In this document: positions 57,701-64,000 of the stretch, piece after piece | Position numbering within the stretch: the stretch's first letter is position 1 | Layout of the letters: each line of letters starts with the position of its first letter | NCBI RefSeq assembly: GCF_020509005.1 | Contig: NC_063016.1 | Coordinates: 4,092,001-4,156,000 of the forward strand | Source: Fulvia fulva | Taxonomy: Eukaryota > Ascomycota > Dothideomycetes > Mycosphaerellales > Mycosphaerellaceae | Length of the DNA stretch: 64,000 bases | Direction: 5' to 3' | Translations under genes and position numbers: made by a program | Notes under the pieces: generated by a model | The model's database searches: none | Seen by the model: only the letters and a program-made list of their open reading frames with translations | What the model was told of the DNA's origin: nothing

Positions 57701-60700
57701 AATCCCTAAACTATCGCGAGAAGAAGAAGTAGGCACTAGTACGGTACGGACTAGAGCCCTTTACTAGAGAAGTAGCGAGCTTTATAGTGGGAGGGGCGGA
57801 GCTAAACGTCTTATTATATAACCTAGAAGACATAGACGATGAAGAAGTGGACTACTAGGGCGTTTCTTAACGCGCGTAGGGAATGTACGCGTACCGGCCT
57901 AGGGCTAAGTGCTTCTATATTATGCCTACTAGGCGTAAGAGCGACGACGGAGAGCTTAAGCTAAGTGTAAAAGCTACTAATAATCTAGACCAATTCTTAA
58001 ATAAGTAGTTCAATTACAACCCGAAGGAGAAGTTGCCGCCGATATACTACGATATTACGGACGCTTTCTTAGCTAAGGATTATAAAGGACTCCTACCTTA
58101 CTAACTAGGCGTAGATTATGAGATTCACATTAAGCCTAATAGTCTATAAGAGCCACTATACCGCAAGCCCTACGGCCTAGCTAAGAAGGAGAACGAGGTA
58201 GTCAAGAAATGGCTAGACGAGTAAACATCTAAAGGGAAGGTACGGAAAGTAGGGCAAAAGACGAGCTAGTCTCCTATACTAGTGCTAGTAGTACGTAAGC
58301 CTAGAGGTAGGCTACGTATTTATATCGACTATAGAGGATTGAATGCGATCACTATTAAGAACCGGTATCCGATTCCCTTAATATAAGAGACGCTTAACCG
58401 TATATACGGTAAGAAGTACTTCACGAAGCTAGACATTATAGTAGCCTTTAACAAGTTACGGATAGCTAAAGGGCACGAGTAGTTAACGGCGTTTGCGACA
58501 CGATACGGTATCTACGAGTGTCTAGTGCTGCCATTCGGCTTGTGTAACGGACCAGCATCGTTCTAATTATATATTAATAAGGTCTTATAAGAACACCTAG
58601 ACGACTTTGTGTCGGCCTACCTAGATAACGTACTTATCTTTAGTAACACCTTAGAGGAGCACATTGAACACGTACGGAAGGTTCTTACCAAGCTACGCGA
58701 TGTAGGACTTATAGTAGACATCGATAAAAGCGAATTCTACTAATAGAAGGTAAGGTATCTTAGGCTAATTATAACCCCTAACGGTATCGAGATAGACCCC
58801 GAGAAACTCGAATGTATTTAGACATAGGAAGCTCCTAAGAACCTAAAGGATATCTAGGCCTTCCTTAGATTTGCTAACTTCTATAGGCGGTTTATCGAAG
58901 CATTTTCGCGTATAGCTACTCCTCTTATAAACCTAACTAAGTCGGACGGACTAAGTAATTATAAGAACAGAAGGATTCAATAGCCACTAGATTGCTAACG
59001 AGCCTTTAACAATTTGAAAGCTACGTTTAGCAAAGCCGGCATGCTCGTACATTATGTGCTAGGTAGGGAAACGGTAGTAGAGACAGATTCTTTAGATTTT
59101 ATAAACGCCGGCGTACTTTCGTAGTATAACGAGAAGGGTATACTACATCCTATAGCCTTCTACTCGAAGAAGTTGAGTCTATAGAAGTGCAATTATGAAA
59201 TCTATAACAAGGAACTATTAGCCATTATCAAGGCTTTTAAGGAATAGAAACCCGAGCTCGCCTACGAAGTAGATAATAAGGACTTATAGCTAGTCAAGAT
59301 TTATACCGACTATAAGAACCTAGAATACTTTATAAAGACAAAGTAGCTGAATCGGCGACAAGCGCGTTAGGCTAAGTTATTGTTATAGTTCAACTTCAAG
59401 ATAATATACCGTCTAGGACTTCAAGGTATAAAGCTAGATAGCCTAACGAGACGTAGCTAGGACCTTCCGTAGGGGGTAAACGACCCTCGGAACTAGCATT
59501 AGCATCAGATATTACTACCTCCTAAGCGATTCCTTAAGATCGCCTTACTATAGGCAATAGTAGAAGATACGCCGGAAGAAGAGGAACTAGTATAGCTAGA
59601 CCCTAAAGCTAAAGAGTTTATGCCTATAGAACGAGATGCGCCTACTAAACAACCGGCGACGCGTAAAAGTTAACGGGAAGCCGAACTCGAGTATCGAATG
59701 TCGACGGCGTACGTAACCGATAACGAGCTTAAGACCGCGATTAAGGACCTATAGAAAGACCGTACTCCTACACTACTATAGAGAGCGAAGATTCACCTAG
59801 TATACTACAAAGTAGATAGCGACCTACTATATGTTCGAAATCAATACGACGGCTAGAGCTTATAGGTACTAAATGACTAAGCCTTATAGACTAGGATAAT
59901 TAAGATAAACTATGACGCTCTAGTAGTAGGCTATCTAGGACGAGCTCGTACTTATAAACTCGTAGCACGTAAATTCTACTAGCCTAGATTAGCGAGATCC
60001 GTACGTAGATACACCGCGAATTGCCGCACCTACCGTATAACAAAATCTCTATACTCCTAGCTACTAGGATTATTATAGCCACTTCCTATTCTAGATCGGC
60101 CTTAGAAACGTATTATAGTCGACTTCATTATCGGACTCCTAGATAGTACTCTTAACGGCATAGTCTATAATAACATTATAACCGTTACTAATAGGCTTAC
60201 TAAGGAAGTCGAGCTGATCCCTATTAGCGTAATAATAGTATAGAATGCGGCAAGGCTTTTCCTTAAACATATGTTCTGTCGGCGCGGGTTTCCTAACACT
60301 ATTATATTAGACCGTAGTAAGTAGTAGGTTGCTACCTTCTAGAAGAAACACTATAAGATGCTCCGTATAAATCGTAAGCTAAGTTCTTCGTATCACCTAG
60401 AAACTGATAGACAGTTAGAACGTACTAACTAGGCGATAGAATAGTATCTTCGTATATTTACTAATAAGGCATAGGATGACTAGGCAGAATAGCTATGCCT
60501 TGCTTAGTTCGCGATTAATAATCACCTATCCAAGACTACTAGTATGTCGCCGTTCTACGCTACCTTAGGCTACAACCCTAAGTTTATAGAGCGAGTTGAC
60601 CTGAACGCTAGAAAGGAGGGAGGACTAACCACTCTCTAGCGACTAGATACGCGATCAGTAGAAACCTTTGTACGTCGAATTTACGAGCTTTATAAGCACC

Positions 60701-61941
60701 TTTAAGAGAATATACAAATGTTATAAGCTCTCTAAGCAGAAGTAGCAAACCGCTACCGAAGCATTCCTCTAGACTATAAGGTAGGTAATTAGGTGTATCT
60801 TAGTACTAAGAACATCCGCACGACTTGACTATCTAAGAAGCTAGACAGGAAATATGCCGGCCCTTACTAGATTACGGAAGTTATACCGGCCAGACTCTCT
60901 TATCGACTAAAACTATTAGACGCTCTAGTAGGACTTAATAACTACTTCTACACCTCACTACTATAACGAGCCGACCACCCCGATTTCCTACTACTTAAAG
61001 GGCAGTATCTAGCGCCGCTACTACCGATAACTATCGAACTTAATACTACCGAGGCTAATATAGTAGCCGATATAGTAGTAGTACCTACGTATATATACGA
61101 GGTAGGAAAGATCCTTAATATATATACCCGTAAGCGGGCAGGCAAGGTGAAGAAGGGGCATAAGCGTAAGGTAGATATATATTATAAGGTAAAATAGGCT
61201 AGATATTAGAACGAGGAGGATAGTAAGACCTATTAACCTATAGAGGATATACTTAAATACGCGGCCGCCGCTATTATAGACTTTCACTATAACCGGCCGG
61301 AGTTGTCTACGCCTATAGGCTTCGTAGCTCTATCTGACTAGTCCCTACTAGCTACTAAGGTACTCGGGCTCAATACGATTAGGGTCATTCCGAAAGACAC
61401 CGTTACGAATGAGTCGCCTCGAGCCTTACCTCTAATAGAATCTACTCCGTATATATTCGATACTCGAGTAGAGCCTATAGAGCCTATAATGATACCTAAC
61501 TTTGGTTATAAGGATTATACGCGAGTGCTAGCCGAAGACAGACGTAGGTCTAGGGCAAGCTAGCTAACTAGGCAATATGTTTCTCGAAGGAAGCCGGTCG
61601 AGGATAGTCTTAATAGAGCGAATGCGATGTTATCGGATGACGACAGGGTACTAGAGGATGATTAGGCGTTCGCGCGATTATAGAGCTCGATAGGCAAGTG
61701 GCCTTATAAGGTAGATAACGCTTAGAGGACTAAGGCGTGTTTTAGGAGGGGGGATACTATTACGGATAGCCCGCGACTCCCTACTATAGCTACGTCGGCC
61801 CGGCTAAACCGCGGACCTTCCGTATCGGGTTAGCGCGGCTTAGCTTTACTTTATAACTTTGCCGCGCCTCGCGCTCCTCTTTCGTAGCTTCGTAGAACAA
61901 TAACTATCTCGTTCGGACCCTATAATACGCGCGCCCTTACA
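54726..61941 (+). mobile_element. Gypsy-D, complete Ty3/Gypsy element with 184 bp LTRs and target duplication
   Basis: LTRs at 54726-54909 and 61758-61941 are each 184 bp (TGTTACGG...CCCTTACA). The duplication AGAAG lies at 54721-54725 and 61942-61946. A polypurine tract precedes the 3' LTR (61744-61757). In order: gag (about 55150-57150, coiled coil, RG-rich stretch, degraded zinc knuckle), protease (about 57400-57800), RT (about 58130-58950, [19 protein letters not shown]), RNase H (about 59000-59450), integrase (about 59930-60750) and a basic chromodomain-like end (about 61080-61320). The RT box reads YLDN (58618-58629) instead of YLDD, explained by TG-to-TA change. Many stops; inactive. 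It interrupts the LINE-3 RT domain. Minus-strand frames near 61,000 are shadows. Confidence 0.9.
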
Positions 61942-61946
61942 AGAAG

Positions 61947-63464
61947 TACGATTAGTCTTAACGATTTAGGCTAAGTATAGTCCTCCTTCTATAGCTTACG
62001 TAGCACTACTGTTATAGACTCTCTATACGGCTTCGGGTAATACCCTAGCCGTAGGTACGCGGTAAATAGGTTAGTAAGGCTCGGCGCGATCTCTTCTCTA
62101 TACTCTTTTAGTAGTATATTTAGTATCCTGTCTAGGCCTAGGGCTTTTCGTCCTTTTAGCTTACTTATAACTCCTATTACTATATTAGAGCTAACCGCCT
62201 AATCTATATCTAGGGGTTCCGGGTATATACTCGGGTCGATATCCGTAAGGTCTACCTCTACTTACGTCGAAAAGAAATAGTCGGCTAATACTTTTGCCTT
62301 GCCCCGGGGCGTAGCCTAGGCAATCCCTTCGCGGTCTACGATTAGAGGGAAGTAAGGGGTTTATTACTCTTTAGGTAGTCGTGCCTATTTAGCTAGTCTC
62401 TATCTCTATTCCGGGTTTTCTATAACGAGCCCGATCGTCGCTCTCTATTCCTATAGCTTATTACGTCTTATCTATACCTTCTTCTCTTATATCGCGCGAT
62501 AGTATTACTCCTACGTCTCTTAGTAGGGAAGGAACCGTATTTAGTAAGCTAGCTACGAGATAAGGTAATAAGTCTTAACCGCGCTTTCCTACTTATCTAG
62601 TACTACCGTATAGCCTCGTTTCGAGAGGTTAGCCCGGAGTAAAAGCTTCTCTCTACACCCTCCCTCCCTATTTACTCCTTAAGCTAATATCTACCTCTAT
62701 AGGCCTAAGCCCTTTAGTACTCTCTATTAACCGACATACGTATCCGTCCTCTCGGGCTATATAGATAGTGTTAGCCGTCGCTACTAGTATATACTACGCC
62801 CTAGGTTTTGACGCCCTTCGCGTTACCGTAGCCTATCTCTAGAAAGCGGCCGTCTATACCTCGTAGGTTTGCTCGGGGCATACACTACGCCGGGTAGCGT
62901 ACTCCTTACGTTTCTACCTACTAACTAATATAAAGTTCCTTATTACCCTACCCTCGATCCTCCCCGATTATAGAACTAATCTACTTGTATTATACGTCTT
63001 TTCCCCGTCCTAATAGCCGTCTTTTCCTTACTTAGGCTATCGTCTTTTCCTCGTCGTAATCTACTATATTAGACTAGGTACGTTATATAGCGGGATAGGT
63101 AGTACCTTAGGTAAAACCCTCGTTCCTATACCGGGTATTTAATAGGCCCTTATAGGCTTCGTCGCGTGTCTACCTACCTACCGTATTGCCCGCTAGTAAA
63201 TACTAGATTGTTTCGTAGTCCGCTCGACGCCGTCGTATAGTCCGCTTAGTCGTTATTCTATAGTCCGCTCGTCTAATATTTGTCGCTTAGCCCGCTCGGT
63301 TTACGGTCTCCGGAGGTAAAAATTCTATACTTATACTAGAGGTGTCCTATCGAGCGTATAGGCCACGGTTCCGCGCCCTTCTTATACGTAGAAAGAAGAG
63401 GGACTCGCTCCCGACACGAGTATACGCTCGTCGGATAGTTTTTATACCCGTTTTACTAGTAGTC
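61947..63464 (-). mobile_element. LINE-3, 5' part including endonuclease-RT linker and RT fingers (minus strand)
   Basis: On the minus strand the 5' region (63464-62521) is the inverted counterpart of 27886-28829. Next comes the region before the RT and the RT start (GRKALGLDRILNILL, YRESITVVLRKL, SLRLIVLL) that resumes at 54720 after Gypsy-D. At 63464 it meets the Copia-2 LTR with the duplication GACTA (TAGTC at 63460-63464 on the plus strand). CA is nearly absent. Confidence 0.8.
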
Positions 63465-64000
63465 TATCAAATAGGCACGGGTAGATAGTAGCGGAGTAGA
63501 GTAAGAGATCAATCTTTAACTGACTAATAGCACGAGCATGTAGCAATATATCAGGAACCAATATGTTGATTGTGTTGGATGTCTATCTAAGCTAAAGGGG
63601 AGAGAAGGTATCTCCCTACAAGCTGAGTCATCGTAGATGCCTCAGGCTGCCAGATCACTTCCTGATTGTTGACTCCCTTTGAGATGCTACATCTTAACAC
63701 TCCCACTCATCTCGCATGGGAGGTTACAGTCTGCTCACTTCCTGTCAATAGTACTTGGACCTTTTTATGACAGGTTCAGCTGGCTTACAAACCTCTGGAA
63801 GTGTGGACCAGTCTTTGGTTTTGTAAACCCGTCTGCAACCATCTCAGAGGTTAGGGTGTACTTAACAGCAATAAGCCTCCTCCACCAAAGTTTCCTAACA
63901 GCGTTATAGGCAATGTCAATGTGCTTCGACTTGTCATGAACATGTGCATCTTTGACCAGGGTGAGGGCAGCTTGATTGTCACCTCTTAATTGGACTGGTC
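63465..64000 (-). mobile_element. Copia-2, 3' end (LTR 63465-63699 plus RNase H end), little mutated
   Basis: The 235 bp LTR and the following 300 bp are the Copia-1 family in reverse orientation. The minus-strand frame reads GDNQAALTLVKDAHVHDKS, then HIDIAYNAVRKLWWRRLIAV and MVADGFTKPKTG without stops in the visible part. Copia-1 carries stops at several of these sites, for example TAG-TAG for Trp-Trp. This copy is therefore almost free of RIP. The element continues past the window edge. Confidence 0.88.

Noticed and set aside
28830..63464. An alternative genetic code in the right-hand block (TAG read as Gln or Trp).
   Set aside because: The stops coincide with a general loss of CA and excess of TA in all frames and on both strands, including LTRs. 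The neighbouring genes use the standard code. RIP explains it fully.
1..64000. CRISPR arrays, bacterial operons or phage features.
   Set aside because: None seen. Spliceosomal introns, fungal gene families and RIP show eukaryotic nuclear DNA.

Overview
The window is nuclear DNA of a filamentous ascomycete (Pezizomycotina). I infer Dothideomycetes from the gene complement and the short 47-63 bp GT-AG introns, but no marker here fixes the species. It has two compartments with a sharp border near 27,748.

Gene compartment (1-27.7 kb). In order it holds: the 5' part of a secreted GH13 alpha-amylase (minus strand, running off the left edge); a divergent 2.2 kb promoter region; a complete uninterrupted alpha-1,3-glucan synthase gene (ags1, 2410 aa); a 518 bp element with 46 bp inverted termini and a TTAGGG-like core, ending about 120 bp before the next start codon; erg27 (3-keto-steroid reductase, two exons); a five-exon histidine acid phosphatase with a cysteine-rich tail; a Cnn_1N-like coiled-coil protein; twinfilin (two exons); a 3-carboxy-cis,cis-muconate lactonizing enzyme-like beta-propeller; a short-chain dehydrogenase with an in-frame stop; and a two-exon quinone-oxidoreductase-like MDR enzyme. 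The amylase next to ags1 resembles the amylase/alpha-glucan-synthase clusters known in aspergilli and points to cell-wall alpha-glucan metabolism. The other genes look like ordinary housekeeping or catabolic genes with no shared pathway.

Transposon compartment (27.75-64 kb). This is nested, dead retroelement DNA. Identifiable pieces are three LINE (Tad-like) copies, at least five Ty3/Gypsy elements or fragments, three Ty1/Copia elements and a small MITE-like insertion. Several boundaries are exact: Gypsy-D (184 bp LTRs, duplication AGAAG) lies inside LINE-3; LINE-2 is 5'-truncated with a 10 bp target duplication; Copia-1 has two 235 bp LTRs; Copia-2 enters at the right edge. Reading frames are full of TAG and TAA.

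The cause is visible: CA is almost absent and TA is in great excess, while CG survives. This is the mark of repeat-induced point mutation (RIP) restricted to CpA. The window carries its own control, because a lightly mutated 143 bp copy at 27,748 and a mutated copy at 44,306 differ mainly by CA-to-TA and TG-to-TA changes. No working gene is evident in the right-hand 36 kb. I saw no convincing new enzymatic system. The most unusual signals are the strictly CpA mutation pattern, one retroelement insertion site present in empty and filled forms, the telomere-like element upstream of erg27, and the acid phosphatase with a chitin-binding-like tail.
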